NCBI GenBank assembly: GCA_963835735.1
Contig: CAWIGP010000007.1
Location: 248,001-312,000, forward strand
Length of the DNA: 64,000 bases
From: DASQMT01 sp963835735
Lineage (GTDB): Bacteria; Actinomycetota; Thermoleophilia; Solirubrobacterales; Solirubrobacteraceae
Direction of reading: 5' to 3'
The notes below the pieces were generated by a model, which was not told the DNA's origin, searched no databases, and saw nothing but the letters and a program-made list of their open reading frames with translations. The translations under genes and the position numbers were made by a program. Shown piece by piece: positions 34,294-42,938 of the stretch (its first letter is position 1; each line of letters starts with the position of its first letter).

Positions 34294-35325
34294 TCATCGC
34301 TGGAAGCGGGATCGCCTGCGGAGCTGGTCGAGGTAGACGGCGACGATCAGCACGGCGCCGACGGCGACCTGCTGCCAGAACGGCTGCAGGCCGACGATCA
34401 CGAACCCGTTCTGCAGCACGGCTGGGATGAAGACGCCGAAGACGGTGCCGAGCATCGTCCCGATGCCGCCGAACAGGCTGGTGCCGCCGATCACGATCGC
34501 CGCGATCACCTGCAGGTTGTCGGTCGAGTGCCCGCCCTGAGTGGTGGTCGCGAAGCGGGCGAGCGACAGAAAGCCGGCGAGCCCGGACAGCGTGCCGGCG
34601 AACGCGTAGACCTTGATCAGGTGGCGGTCGACGGCGACGCCGGCGCGGCGCGCGGCCTCCTCGTTGGAGCCGATCGCGTATGTGTAGCGGCCGAAGCGCG
34701 TGGCGGCGAGCAGGATCCCGCCGACGAGCGCGACCGCGAACGCGATCAGCACCAGATACGGGATCTCGTCGAACAGCCGGCCGGATCCGACCGTCTCGAC
34801 GAGCCGGAACGGGACGTCGCGCTGGTCGACGCCTCCCGTGATCAGCAGCGCGGCCCCGAACGCCATCCCGAGCGTCCCCAGCGTGACGATCAGCGGCGGG
34901 ATCTTGGCCTTCGCGATCAGGAAGCCGTTGAGCGCGCCCCAGGCGAAGCCGGCGGCCAGCGCGACCACGAGGCCGACGAGGATCGTCCCGACGCTGTTGC
35001 CGCCGACCTCGACCATCGCCTTCGCGGCGACGACGCCGGAGAACACGAGCACCGCGCCGACCGACAGGTCGATGCCCGCGGTGATGATGACGAACGTCGA
35101 GCCGACCGCCAGCACGAGCAACACGGCCGCGTCCGTCGTGATGTTGCGGGCATTGGCGACCGAGACGAAGTTCTCGTACTCCATCGCCCCGAAGACGACG
35201 ATCAGGCCCGCGAGGATCAGCCCGATCGGCGTGCTCGAGGCGGTGGCGAGCCGCTGCAACCACGACGGCCGCCGGCCGGTCGGCTCGATCGCGGGGGGCT
35301 CGGGGGTCGTGGTCTCCGTGCTCAC
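34294..35325 (-). CDS. Sugar ABC transporter permease (RbsC/FrcC-like)
   Basis: 343 residues with about nine membrane helices. Family motifs: FVSVANARNITTDAAVLLVLAVG, ITAGIDLSVGAVLVF, KIPPLIVTLGTLGMAFG, IGSNEEAARRAGV and VIAAIVIGGTSLFGGIGTM, each partly shown. The start is GTG 35325, overlapping the ATPase stop (GTGA). Confidence 0.93.
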   Translation of the reverse strand: MSTETTTPEPPAIEPTGRRPSWLQRLATASSTPIGLILAGLIVVFGAMEYENFVSVANARNITTDAAVLLVLAVGSTFVIITAGIDLSVGAVLVFSGVVAAKAMVEVGGNSVGTILVGLVVALAAGFAWGALNGFLIAKAKIPPLIVTLGTLGMAFGAALLITGGVDQRDVPFRLVETVGSGRLFDEIPYLVLIAFAVALVGGILLAATRFGRYTYAIGSNEEAARRAGVAVDRHLIKVYAFAGTLSGLAGFLSLARFATTTQGGHSTDNLQVIAAIVIGGTSLFGGIGTMLGTVFGVFIPAVLQNGFVIVGLQPFWQQVAVGAVLIVAVYLDQLRRRSRFQR

Positions 35326-36092
35326 GGCTCGCGCCCCGGTCCTCGCAGCGCGCCGGTCATCGCGCCGACGATCTCCTCCATCGTCACGTCGCCGCGCCGG
35401 AACTGCGCGACGCGCTCCCCCAGTCGCAGGACCTCGATGCGGTCCGCGACCTCGAGCACCTCGGGCATGTTGTGGCTGATCAGCACGACCGACAGGCCCT
35501 GGTCGCGGACGCGTCCGATCAGGTCCAGCACGTTGCGGGTCTGGACGACGCCAAGCGCCGCGGTGGGCTCGTCCATGAAGACGACCTTGCTCGCCCACAT
35601 CACCGCGCGGCTGACCGCGACGCCCTGGCGCTGGCCGCCGGACATCGTCGCCACAGGGGCCGAGGTGTCCTGGATTGCCACGCTGAGCCGGTCGAACGCG
35701 GCGTCGCCCTGGCGCCGCATCGCCCCCTTGTCGATGAAACCGAGCCTGCCGAGCAGCCCCGACCGCAGCAGCTCGCGCCCCAGGAACAGGTTGGCGGCGG
35801 GATCGAGGTCGGACGCGAGCGCCAGGTCCTGGTACACCGTCTCGATCCCGAGGTCGCGGGCGTCGTGCGGGGTGTGGATCTCGACCGGCCGGCCCTCGAA
35901 AAGGATCTCGCCGGCGTCGGGCTGGAGCACGCCGGCGAGCGCCTTCACGAGCGTGCTCTTGCCGGCGCCGTTGTCCCCGACGAGCGCCACCACCTCGTGC
36001 GGATGCACCTCGAAGTCGGCGCCGCGCAGCGCGACGACCTTGCCGAAGTTCTTGACGATCCCGCGCGCCTCGAGCAGCGGAGTGTCGCTCAC
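35322..36092 (-). CDS. Sugar ABC transporter ATP-binding protein, single domain (FrcA-like)
   Basis: 256 residues: one nucleotide-binding domain, not the duplicated RbsA form. Walker A is GDNGAGKSTLVKALAG, the signature is MSGGQRQGVAVSRAV, Walker B is VVFMDEPTAALG, and the H-loop is LISHNM. The single-domain form is known from fructose/FrcA-type CUT2 systems. The start is GTG 36092, overlapping the stop of the isomerase (GTGA); a second GTG lies one codon upstream. Confidence 0.93.
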   Translation of the reverse strand: MSDTPLLEARGIVKNFGKVVALRGADFEVHPHEVVALVGDNGAGKSTLVKALAGVLQPDAGEILFEGRPVEIHTPHDARDLGIETVYQDLALASDLDPAANLFLGRELLRSGLLGRLGFIDKGAMRRQGDAAFDRLSVAIQDTSAPVATMSGGQRQGVAVSRAVMWASKVVFMDEPTAALGVVQTRNVLDLIGRVRDQGLSVVLISHNMPEVLEVADRIEVLRLGERVAQFRRGDVTMEEIVGAMTGALRGPGREP

Positions 36093-37099
36093 CACGCTCC
36101 CTCCCCGGCGTCCGGATCGGGCGGCAGGCAGCGGATCACGTCGAGCTCGCCGGCGAGGGCGGTCGCGCCGGCCGAGTACGGCACCAGCACTGTCGTGCCG
36201 GCGTGCAGCGCGAGCTGCTCGGACTCGCTGCGGAGCGTGCCCGCGCCGCCGGTCACCACGAGGACGGCGAACGAAGGCGGCGACTCGACCTCGCCGCCGC
36301 GCGGCCGGACGCGTTCTGCGCGGAAGTACGGATCGGCGGCGGGCGGGAGCAGCGACCCGGTGTCGGTGCCGGTCACGAGCTGTGCGGGGTCGATCGGGGA
36401 GCGGTCGATCGCCGCGAGCGCGGCGTCCCAGCCCAGCCGGAGGTGCTCGGCGCCCGAGCGCACGCCGAAGCGCTCCCACTCGACCAGGACCGAGAGGTCG
36501 GTTGGCTCCTGCAGCTCGAGCAGCAGGATCCCGGCGCCGATCGCGTGCAGCGTTCCCGCGGGCACGAGCACCGTGCCGCCGGCGTGCACCGGCAGCTCGT
36601 GCAGCGCCCCGAGCATCTCGCCGGCATCCTGGTCGTCGACCCAGCGTCGTAGCGTCGCGGCTTCGACAGGCTCGCGCAGTCCGATGTGCACGGTCGCCCC
36701 GGGCTCGGCGGCGAGGATGATCCACGCCTCGGTCTTGCCCCACTTCGAGCCGAGCTGAGCGCGCGCGAACGCGCGCCCCGGGTGGGCGTGGACGGGCAGC
36801 CGCTCGCCGGCGTCGAGCAGCTTGACCAAGAGGCCGGGGTCGGAGCCGAAGCGGTGCACGTGGTCGGGTCCGAGCAACGCTTCCGGGTCGGCGCGCACGA
36901 GGTCGCGGACAAGCCGGCCGTCGGCGACGCGGCTGAGGCCCTCGGACGCCTCGCCGAACGCGGTCGTGGTCGAACCGATCCAGTCCTCCGGGCGACCGTC
37001 GGGACCGGCGGGGACCCCGCGCAGCGCGTCGATCCGCGCGCCGCCGGCGTAGAAGCGATGGAACTGGTTGGGCGGCAGGATCAGCGGCGCGGTGCTCAC
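36089..37099 (-). CDS. manA: Mannose-6-phosphate isomerase-like protein (cupin type I)
   Basis: 336 residues. Zinc-ligand cupin pattern: LPVHAHPGRAFARAQLGSK, WGKTEAWIIL, VHIGLREPV and VPAGTLHAIGAGILLLELQ, each as in class I phosphomannose isomerases. It would interconvert aldose and ketose phosphates, or a free sugar, at the front of the pathway. The GTG overlaps the lacI-type stop (GTGA). The class is shared with other sugar isomerases, so mannose itself is not proven. Confidence 0.88.
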   Translation of the reverse strand: MSTAPLILPPNQFHRFYAGGARIDALRGVPAGPDGRPEDWIGSTTTAFGEASEGLSRVADGRLVRDLVRADPEALLGPDHVHRFGSDPGLLVKLLDAGERLPVHAHPGRAFARAQLGSKWGKTEAWIILAAEPGATVHIGLREPVEAATLRRWVDDQDAGEMLGALHELPVHAGGTVLVPAGTLHAIGAGILLLELQEPTDLSVLVEWERFGVRSGAEHLRLGWDAALAAIDRSPIDPAQLVTGTDTGSLLPPAADPYFRAERVRPRGGEVESPPSFAVLVVTGGAGTLRSESEQLALHAGTTVLVPYSAGATALAGELDVIRCLPPDPDAGEGAW

Positions 37100-38097
37100 G
37101 GGCGGCGCTCCCCCGATCCGCGCACGACGAGCTCCGTCGGCACGGTGGCCCGCTGGAGCGGGAGCTCGTCGCCGTCCAGCCGCGCGAAGGCCAGCTCGGC
37201 GGCACGCGCGCCGAGCCGCGCGGGCTCAGCCCGGACGACCGTGATTCCGAGCAGGTCGGCTAGCTCGAAGTCGTCGAAGCCGACCAGAGCGGTGTTGTCG
37301 TCGCGGCCGGCGAGGGCGTGCAGCGCGCCGATCGTATTGCGGTTGTTGGCGGTGAAGATCGCCGTCGGCCGCCGGTGCTCGGCCAGCCCGAGCAGCTCGG
37401 CCACGACACCCTGCGCATGCTCCGCGTCGCGGCTGCCGGGGCGGACGAGCGCCGGGTCGGGCACGATGCCGGCGGCCGCGAGCGCGGCTTGGTAGCCGGC
37501 CAGGCGCTCACGCGCGGTGTACACGTCCTCGGGGTCGGCGACGCACGCGATCCTGCGGTGGCCATGCGCGAGCAGATGCTCGACGCCCTGGCGCGCACCG
37601 CCGGCGTCGTCGAACAGCACCGTGTCGGCGTCGAACCCACCGGGCGGGCGGTCGATGAAGACGAACGTGGTGCGGCCGCGGATCGTCTCCAGGTAGCTCT
37701 GATCGTCGCCGGCGGGCACGATGAGCAGCGCGTCGACGCGCCGCCCGACGAGCGCGCTGACGAGCTCGCGCTCGCGCTCGGCGTCCTCGCGGGCGGAGGC
37801 CGTGATGAGCAGGAAGCCGCGCTCGCGCGCCACGCTCTCGACCCCCTGGGCCACGGTCGAGTAGAACGGGTTCGCAACGTCCTCGATCACGAGGCCGAGC
37901 GTGGACGAGGAGAGCCCGTGGCGCAGGGAGCGCGCGAGGTCGTTGCGCTGGAAACGGAGCGCGGCGATCGCCTCGGCGACGCGCTCAGCCGTCGCGGGCG
38001 CGACGCCCTGCTCCGCGTTGATCACGCGCGAGACCGTCTTCAAGCTCACGCCGGCCCTCTCGGCCACGTCGCGCATCGTGGGTCTCGCCGCGGACAG
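37096..38097 (-). CDS. LacI-family transcriptional repressor
   Basis: N-terminal helix-turn-helix MRDVAERAGVSLKTVSRVIN and hinge, then a periplasmic-binding-like effector domain (LGLVIEDVANPFYSTVAQGVE, DALLIVPAGDD, RRIACVADPEDVYTARERL, LVGFDDFELADLLG). Start: the HTH needs residues before the ATG at 38076. An upstream CTG at 38097 has GAGGGGAGG at ideal spacing and is used here; CTG is rare, so this is uncertain. The TTG at 38139 lies inside an operator and is unlikely. It is the first gene of the operon, and two operator copies sit between its promoter and its start, so it should repress itself. Confidence 0.88.
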   Translation of the reverse strand: MSAARPTMRDVAERAGVSLKTVSRVINAEQGVAPATAERVAEAIAALRFQRNDLARSLRHGLSSSTLGLVIEDVANPFYSTVAQGVESVARERGFLLITASAREDAERERELVSALVGRRVDALLIVPAGDDQSYLETIRGRTTFVFIDRPPGGFDADTVLFDDAGGARQGVEHLLAHGHRRIACVADPEDVYTARERLAGYQAALAAAGIVPDPALVRPGSRDAEHAQGVVAELLGLAEHRRPTAIFTANNRNTIGALHALAGRDDNTALVGFDDFELADLLGITVVRAEPARLGARAAELAFARLDGDELPLQRATVPTELVVRGSGERRP

Positions 38098-38120
38098 CGG
38101 CGCCTCCCCTCTCCCAGCTG

Positions 38121-38147
38121 TGACAACGATGTCTGACAACGATGTCA
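38121..38147. promoter_or_regulatory. Tandem LacI-type operators
   Basis: Two overlapping 14-base sites, 38121-38134 and 38134-38147, each TGACAACGATGTC followed by T or A. They match the perfect palindrome at 39354-39367 except one base at the centre-right (A for T). Both lie just downstream of the predicted start point of the repressor operon. Confidence 0.75.
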
Positions 38148-38159
38148 GCCTCGGCGCGG

Positions 38160-38188
38160 ACCATAGGAGTCCGTGGCAGAAGTGTCAA
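38160..38188 (-). promoter_or_regulatory. Promoter of the lacI-manA-ABC-kinase operon
   Basis: Minus strand: TTGACA (38183-38188), 17-base spacer, TATGGT (38160-38165). The predicted start point is ~38153; the two operators begin a few bases later. The leader to the repressor start is ~55 bases. Confidence 0.65.
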
Positions 38189-38274
38189 GCCGGGCGGCGG
38201 GGCCGCATCGAGCGGGCGGGGCGCGGGCCCCGGTCAGGCGGGAGGACGACGGCGAACGGCCGGGCGCGGGTGGG

Positions 38275-39348
38275 TCAGGCGGGGACGACAGCGGCGAGCA
38301 GCTCGGCGGCGCGGGCGGCGTCGACGTCGCCGGCCGTCGGCGACTCGACGCTGGCAGCGGCGGTCGCGACACCGCGGCGTGCGGCCTCGTCCAGCGGCGC
38401 GCCGCGCTCGAGCGCGGCGGCGAGCGCTCCCGCCAACACGTCACCGGCGCCCACCGGGTTGCGCACGGCCACGATCCGCGGGGCCGTGAGCCAGGCGGGA
38501 ACTGCGTCCGCGCTCGCGAGCGCCGCACCGGCGGCTGCGGCCGTCACGAGCGCGCCGCGGGCGCCGCGCTCCACCAGCTCGACGGCAGCCGCCAGCGCCC
38601 GCTGGCGGGCATCCGCCGGCGCGTCGACGGGCTCACCGCGGACGCGCTCGAGCGCGGGCCGCAGCCCGACGGAGTCGGCGCCGGCGCGCACGAGCGGCTC
38701 GTCCGTGCCGGCCTCGGCCGGCTCGGCGCCCGCGCGGTGGAGGGCGGCCCGCGCCTCGGCCGGCTCGGCGCGGCCGAGAACGGCCTCGGCCTCCGCGAGG
38801 TTCGGGCAGACGACGTCGGGCGCGGCAGCAAGCGCGGCGGCGAGCGTCGCGCCCGCGCCGTCCACGACGCACAGCCGCCCCGCACGACGAGCCAGGGCGG
38901 CGAGGCGGGCGTATGCGTCGTCCGGGCCCCCCGGCGGGACGCTGCCCGAGCAGACGAGGACGCCGTGCGCCGGCAGCGCCGCCTCGACTGCGCCTTCGAG
39001 CGCCTCCCAGTCGGCACCCGTGATCTCCGGCCCCGGTTCGTTCAGAACCGTCGCGCGGCCGTCGCGTTCCATCACGATCGCGGTCGAGCGGATCTCGCCG
39101 GCGCAGGGCACGCCGCGCAGCTCCACCTCCTCGCGCTCGATCAGCGCGGCGGCGGCGCGGCCTGTCTCGCCCGGCACGAACCCGACCAGCAGCGCACCGA
39201 CCCCGAGCGCGCGAGCCGTGCGCGCCACGTTCAGGCCCTTTCCGCCCGGCGTCACCACGACCTCGTCGAAGCGGAGCACCTCGCCTGGCCGCAGCTCGAG
39301 CAGCCGGGCGGTGCGGTCGATCGTCAGGTTCGGGCCCGCGATCAGCAC
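38275..39348 (-). CDS. PfkB-family hexose/ketose-phosphate kinase
   Basis: 357 residues. PfkB-1 motif PGGKGLNVARTARALG and the C-terminal active-site motif NPVGAGDVLAGALAAA, with the catalytic Asp in GAGD. This is of the 1-phosphofructokinase/tagatose-6-phosphate kinase branch (MLIAGPNLTIDRT start). A ~40-residue Ala/Glu/Arg-rich insertion at the middle contains a 19-base in-frame duplication (38711-38729 and 38753-38771). The start is GTG 39348, only 5 bases from the operator. It probably makes the bisphosphate that the aldolase cleaves. Confidence 0.9.
   Translation of the reverse strand: MLIAGPNLTIDRTARLLELRPGEVLRFDEVVVTPGGKGLNVARTARALGVGALLVGFVPGETGRAAAALIEREEVELRGVPCAGEIRSTAIVMERDGRATVLNEPGPEITGADWEALEGAVEAALPAHGVLVCSGSVPPGGPDDAYARLAALARRAGRLCVVDGAGATLAAALAAAPDVVCPNLAEAEAVLGRAEPAEARAALHRAGAEPAEAGTDEPLVRAGADSVGLRPALERVRGEPVDAPADARQRALAAAVELVERGARGALVTAAAAGAALASADAVPAWLTAPRIVAVRNPVGAGDVLAGALAAALERGAPLDEAARRGVATAAASVESPTAGDVDAARAAELLAAVVPA
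38711..38771 (+). repeat. 19-base direct repeat inside the PfkB gene
   Basis: GCCTCGGCCGGCTCGGCGC occurs at 38711-38729 and 38753-38771. The 42-base step keeps the frame and adds an AEPAEA-type repeat to the protein. Confidence 0.6.
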
Positions 39349-39352
39349 GCGC

Positions 39353-39382
39353 TTGACAACGTTGTCATAGCGCGCCTAGTAT
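39353..39382 (+). promoter_or_regulatory. Promoter of the aldolase-dehydrogenase operon
   Basis: TTGACA (39353-39358), an 18-base spacer, TAGTAT (39377-39382). The operator overlaps the -35 box. A 7-base hairpin (39386-39402) lies in the short leader before AAGGGAGGA. Confidence 0.65.
39354..39367. promoter_or_regulatory. LacI-type operator, perfect palindrome TGACAACGTTGTCA
   Basis: 14-base perfect palindrome with the central CG typical of LacI-family sites. It sits between two divergent genes, overlapping the plus-strand -35 and lying just downstream of the minus-strand start point, so one bound repressor can block both. Confidence 0.82.
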
Positions 39383-39406
39383 CCGCGCCCCGATCCGGGG
39401 CGTCAA
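39378..39406 (-). promoter_or_regulatory. Promoter of the PfkB kinase gene
   Basis: Minus strand: TTGACG (39401-39406), 17-base spacer, GATACT (39378-39383). The predicted start is ~39371, immediately before the operator. Confidence 0.55.
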
Positions 39407-39416
39407 GGGAGGACCC

Positions 39417-40244
39417 GTGAAGCAGTACCGACTCAACCGCCTGTTCCACCCGCGCTCGGGCCGCTGCTTCGACGTCGCGGTGGACCACGGCTTCCCCGGC
39501 GAGCCCCGGTTCTTGGCGGGAATCGAGGACATGGAGGCGGCGATCGACACGCTCGTCGCCGCGGCGCCCGACGCGATCCAGCTTTCGGTCGGCCAGGCCG
39601 ACCTGCTCCAGCGCCGCCCGGGTCGCGACAAGCCGGCGCTCGTACTCCGAACGGACACGCCGAACATCTACGGCCCCGAGCCGCCGGAGGAGTCGTGGAC
39701 GGTGATGATCGACGACCCCGTCGGCCACGCGGTGCGGCTGGATGCGGCGTGCGTGGTGATCAACCTGCTCGACGTGCCCGGGCGGCCGGCGCTGCGGCGC
39801 GACTGCGTCGAGGCGATCTCGCGCCTGCGCGCAGCCTGCGATCGCGCGGCGATGCCGCTGATGGTCGAGCCGCTGGCGTTCGACGCCGGGCACGCCGGCT
39901 ATGACTCGAGCGGCGACGTCGACCGCATCTGCGGCCTCGTTCGCCAGGCCGTCGAGCTCGGCGCCGACGTGATCAAGGCGGACCCGACCGCCGACCTCGA
40001 CGACTACCGCCGCGTCGTGACGGTCGCGCGCGTCCCCGTGCTCGTCCGCGGCGGCGGCCGGGTAAGTGATCGGGAGATCCTGGAACGCACGGCGGCCGTG
40101 CTCGAGCAGGGGGCCGCCGGGATCGTGTACGGCCGCAACGTGATCCAGCACGAGAGCCCGGCGCGCATGACCCGCGCGCTGATGTCGGTCGTGCACGACG
40201 GGGCGACGCCGGAGCGGGCGCTTGGAGCGCTCGCCGCGGCATGA
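39417..40244 (+). CDS. Class I aldolase (DeoC/LacD/DhnA-type)
   Basis: 275 residues, TIM-barrel Schiff-base aldolase of the DhnA/LacD group: FDVAVDHGFPGEPRF, AAAPDAIQLSVGQADLL, MVEPLAFDAGHAG, GADVIKADPTAD (Schiff-base lysine region), VPVLVRGGGRVS and AAGIVYGRNVIQ (phosphate-binding). It would split the phosphorylated ketose into two trioses. The start is GTG 39417 with AAGGGAGGA. The stop overlaps the next start (ATGA). Confidence 0.87.
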   Translation: MKQYRLNRLFHPRSGRCFDVAVDHGFPGEPRFLAGIEDMEAAIDTLVAAAPDAIQLSVGQADLLQRRPGRDKPALVLRTDTPNIYGPEPPEESWTVMIDDPVGHAVRLDAACVVINLLDVPGRPALRRDCVEAISRLRAACDRAAMPLMVEPLAFDAGHAGYDSSGDVDRICGLVRQAVELGADVIKADPTADLDDYRRVVTVARVPVLVRGGGRVSDREILERTAAVLEQGAAGIVYGRNVIQHESPARMTRALMSVVHDGATPERALGALAAA

Positions 40245-41354
40245 CCGAGGTCGCGATCGGGATCGTGGGCGGCGGCCTGATGGGCCGCGAGCTCGCGGCC
40301 GCGATCGGGCGCTGGGCGGCGCTGAGCGACCATCCGGCGCAGCCGCGGCTGGAGGCCGTGTGCGACACGAGCCCGGAGGCGCGCGCCTGGTTCGAGCGGA
40401 TCTCGACCGTCCGCACGCTTACCGACGACCGGCGCCGCCTGCTCGAGGACCCGCGGCTCGACGTGCTCTACCTCGCGGTTCCGCATCACCTGCACGAGGA
40501 GCTCTACCTCGAGACGATCGCGGCGGGCAAGGACTTCCTCGGCGAGAAGCCGTTCGGCATCGACCTCGCCGCGGCGCGGCGGATCGCCGCCGCGCTGCGC
40601 GAGCGACCGGACGTGTTCGCCCGCTGCTCGAGCGAGATGCCGTACTTCCCGGGCGCGCTGCTGGCCTACGAGCAGGTCCGCTCCGGCGCGCTGGGACAGG
40701 TGATCGAGGCGCGCCACGCGTTCCTGCACTCCAGCGACCTCGACCGCGCCAAGCCGATCAACTGGAAGCGCCAGGCGCGCTACTGCGGGGAGATCGGCGT
40801 GATGGGCGACCTCGGCATGCACGTCGTCCACCTGCCGCTGCGGCTCGGCTGGCGCCCGCGCACGGTGTACGCACAGCTCCAGGACATCGTGACCGAGCGG
40901 CCTGATCGCGACGGCCGGATGGTGCCGTGCGACACGTGGGACAACGCCACGCTGCACGTCGACGCGGGCGGCTTCCCGCTGACGCTGGAGACGAAGCGGA
41001 TCGCGCCGGGGGACACCAACACCTGGCGGCTGCGGGCGCTCGGCATGGACGGCGGCGTCGACTTCTCGACCGCCAGCCCCAAGGCGGTCCACCGCTTCGC
41101 CGTGCGCGATGGGCGTCAGGCCTGGGAGCGGATCGAGACCGGCAGCCAGTCGGCGTTCGCGACGGTCACCGGGCCGATCTTCGAGTTCGGGTTCTCCGAC
41201 GCGATCCTGCAGATGTGGGCCGCGTTCCTGGCCGAGCGCGCCGGCGCGCTCGGCGACCGGCTCGGCTGCGTGACGCCCGAGGAGGCGCTGGCGGGCCACG
41301 AGCTGTGGGACGCCGCGCAGCGCTCGGCCGCCTCGGGGGCGGCCGAGAATGTAA
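40241..41354 (+). CDS. Gfo/Idh/MocA-family sugar dehydrogenase, frame shifted at the end
   Basis: About 370 residues. NAD-binding GIVGGGLMGRELA, the EKPFGID motif, a SEMPYFPGALL substrate region, CGEIGVMGDLGMHVVHLP and TPEEALAGHELWDAAQRS at the end. It oxidises or reduces a sugar or cyclitol with NAD(P). As written the frame has no stop and continues through the antisense strand of the next gene to 43978. A TAA at 41352-41354 is one base out of frame, and a run of five G at 41335-41339 is the likely place of an extra base. Confidence 0.85.
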
Positions 41355-41365
41355 CGTCGCCTGGC
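41351..41365 (+). repeat. 15-base repeat, copy 2 (GTAACGTCGCCTGGC)
   Basis: Identical to 31944-31958. Its TAA would stop the dehydrogenase gene in the shifted frame. Confidence 0.55.
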
Positions 41366-41388
41366 GAGCGGCGGAAGACCCTTGGAAC

Positions 41389-42829
41389 TTACGAGGCTCG
41401 CCATCACGTGCTTGACCTGCGTGTACTCCTCGACGGCGTACATCGACAGGTCCTTGCCGTAGCCGGACTCGCCGTAGCCGCCGTGCGGCATCTCCGACGC
41501 GAGCGGGATGTGGTCGTTGATCCACACGCAGCCGAAGCGCAGCGCCTTCGACACGCGCAGCGCGCGGCCGACGTCGCGGGTCCAGACCGAGGAGGCCAGG
41601 CCGTACTTCGTGCCGTTGGCCCACTTGATCGCCTCGGCCTCGTCGGTGAACGGCTGCACGGTGATCACCGGGCCGAAGATCTCGCGCTGGATCATCTCGT
41701 CGTCCTGGTGCAGGCCGCCGACGACCGTCGGCTCGAACCAGTACCCCGGCCGGTCGGGCTGCTTGCCGCCGGTCGTGACCTCGGCGTGCTCGGGCCGGCG
41801 CTCGATGAAGCCCGCGACGCGCTCGCGCTGGCGCTCGGAGTTGACCGGTCCGAGGTTCGTCTCCTCGTCGTAGAGGTCGCCCATCTTGTAGCCCTTGGCC
41901 TGGTCGGCGAGGCCCGCGAGCACGTCGTCGTAGACGCCGCCGGAGGCGAGCACGCGGGTCGCGGCCGTGCAGTCCTGGCCGGCGTTGTAGAAGCCGGTGC
42001 CGGCGATCGTCTCCAGCACGGTCTCCATGTCGGCGTCGTCGAACACCACGACCGGCGCCTTGCCGCCCAGCTCCAGGTGCACGCGCTTGAGCGTGTCCGC
42101 CGCCGCCTTGGCGATCCACTTGCCGGTCTCGACCGAGCCGGTCAGGGAGACCATGCGGATGTCGGGGTGCTGGACGAGCGCCTGGCCGGTCTCGCCCCGC
42201 CCGCCGATCACGTTCAGCACGCCCTTGGGCAGGAACTCCGCCGCGATCTCGGCCAGCTTGAGCGTGGTCAGCGGCGTGCTCTCCGCCGGCTTGAGCACGA
42301 TCGTGTTGCCGGTGACGAGCGCCGGGCCGATCTTCCAGATCGCCATCATCAGCGGGTAGTTCCACGGCGTGATCTGCGCGATCGGGCCGATCGCCTCGCG
42401 CCGGATGAACGACGTGTAGCCCTCGACGTACTCGCCTGCCGCCTTGCCCTCGAGCAGCCTTCCGGCGCCCGCGAAGAAGCGCAGGTGATCGGACATCGCG
42501 GGCAGCTCGTCGCCCTTGAACGCGGCGGCCGGCTTGCCGGCGTCGGCGACCTCGAGTGCGGTGAGCTCGTCGCCGTGCTCTTGCAGCGCATCGGCGAGCC
42601 GGAGCAGCGCGAGCGCGCGCTCGCCCGGGACCGTGTTGGACCAGCCCTCGAACGCGTCGCCCGCGGCCTTGACGGCGCGGTCGACGTCCTCGGCGGTCGA
42701 GAGCGGGGCCTGGGCGATCTCCTCGCCGGTCGCCGGGTTGTAGACGGTGTCGGTGCCGCCCGAGGGCTCCACCCATTCGCCGTCGATGAAGTTCTTGACG
42801 GTGCCGATTTCAGTCTGGATCGCGGCCAC
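41389..42829 (-). CDS. Aldehyde dehydrogenase (aminobutyraldehyde dehydrogenase-like), frame shifted at the end
   Basis: About 480 residues. NAD-dependent oxidation of an aldehyde to acid: N157 in ITPWNYPLM, E253 in LELGGKAPV, and nucleophile C287 in YNAGQDCTAATR. It is closest to the gamma-aminobutyraldehyde/betaine-aldehyde branch (FIDGEWVEPSGG). The C-terminus VEEYTQVKHVMASL is normal, but no stop follows in frame and the ORF reads on to 40004. A TAA at 41389-41391 is one base out of frame (length 3n+1). AGGAG precedes the GTG start. Confidence 0.87.
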
Positions 42830-42938
42830 GATGGTCTCCTCTTTCCTCGAACGGGCCTCCCGGGGCGGACGCTAGCACCGGGCTCTGGGCACGTCTGGAC
42901 AAAGCAGTCCGGAACCTTTTGCCGTAGAACGTGTTCTG

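Noticed and set aside
38097..38139. TTG at 38139 as the start of the LacI gene
   Set aside because: It lies inside the operator, has no good ribosome site, and an upstream promoter with a proper leader leads to 38097 or 38076 instead.
31973..41354. Sulfoquinovose (sulfo-EMP) pathway
   Set aside because: A PfkB kinase, a class I aldolase and an isomerase fit loosely, but the isomerase is ManA-like and there is no recognisable sulfoquinovosidase or sulfonate reductase/exporter.
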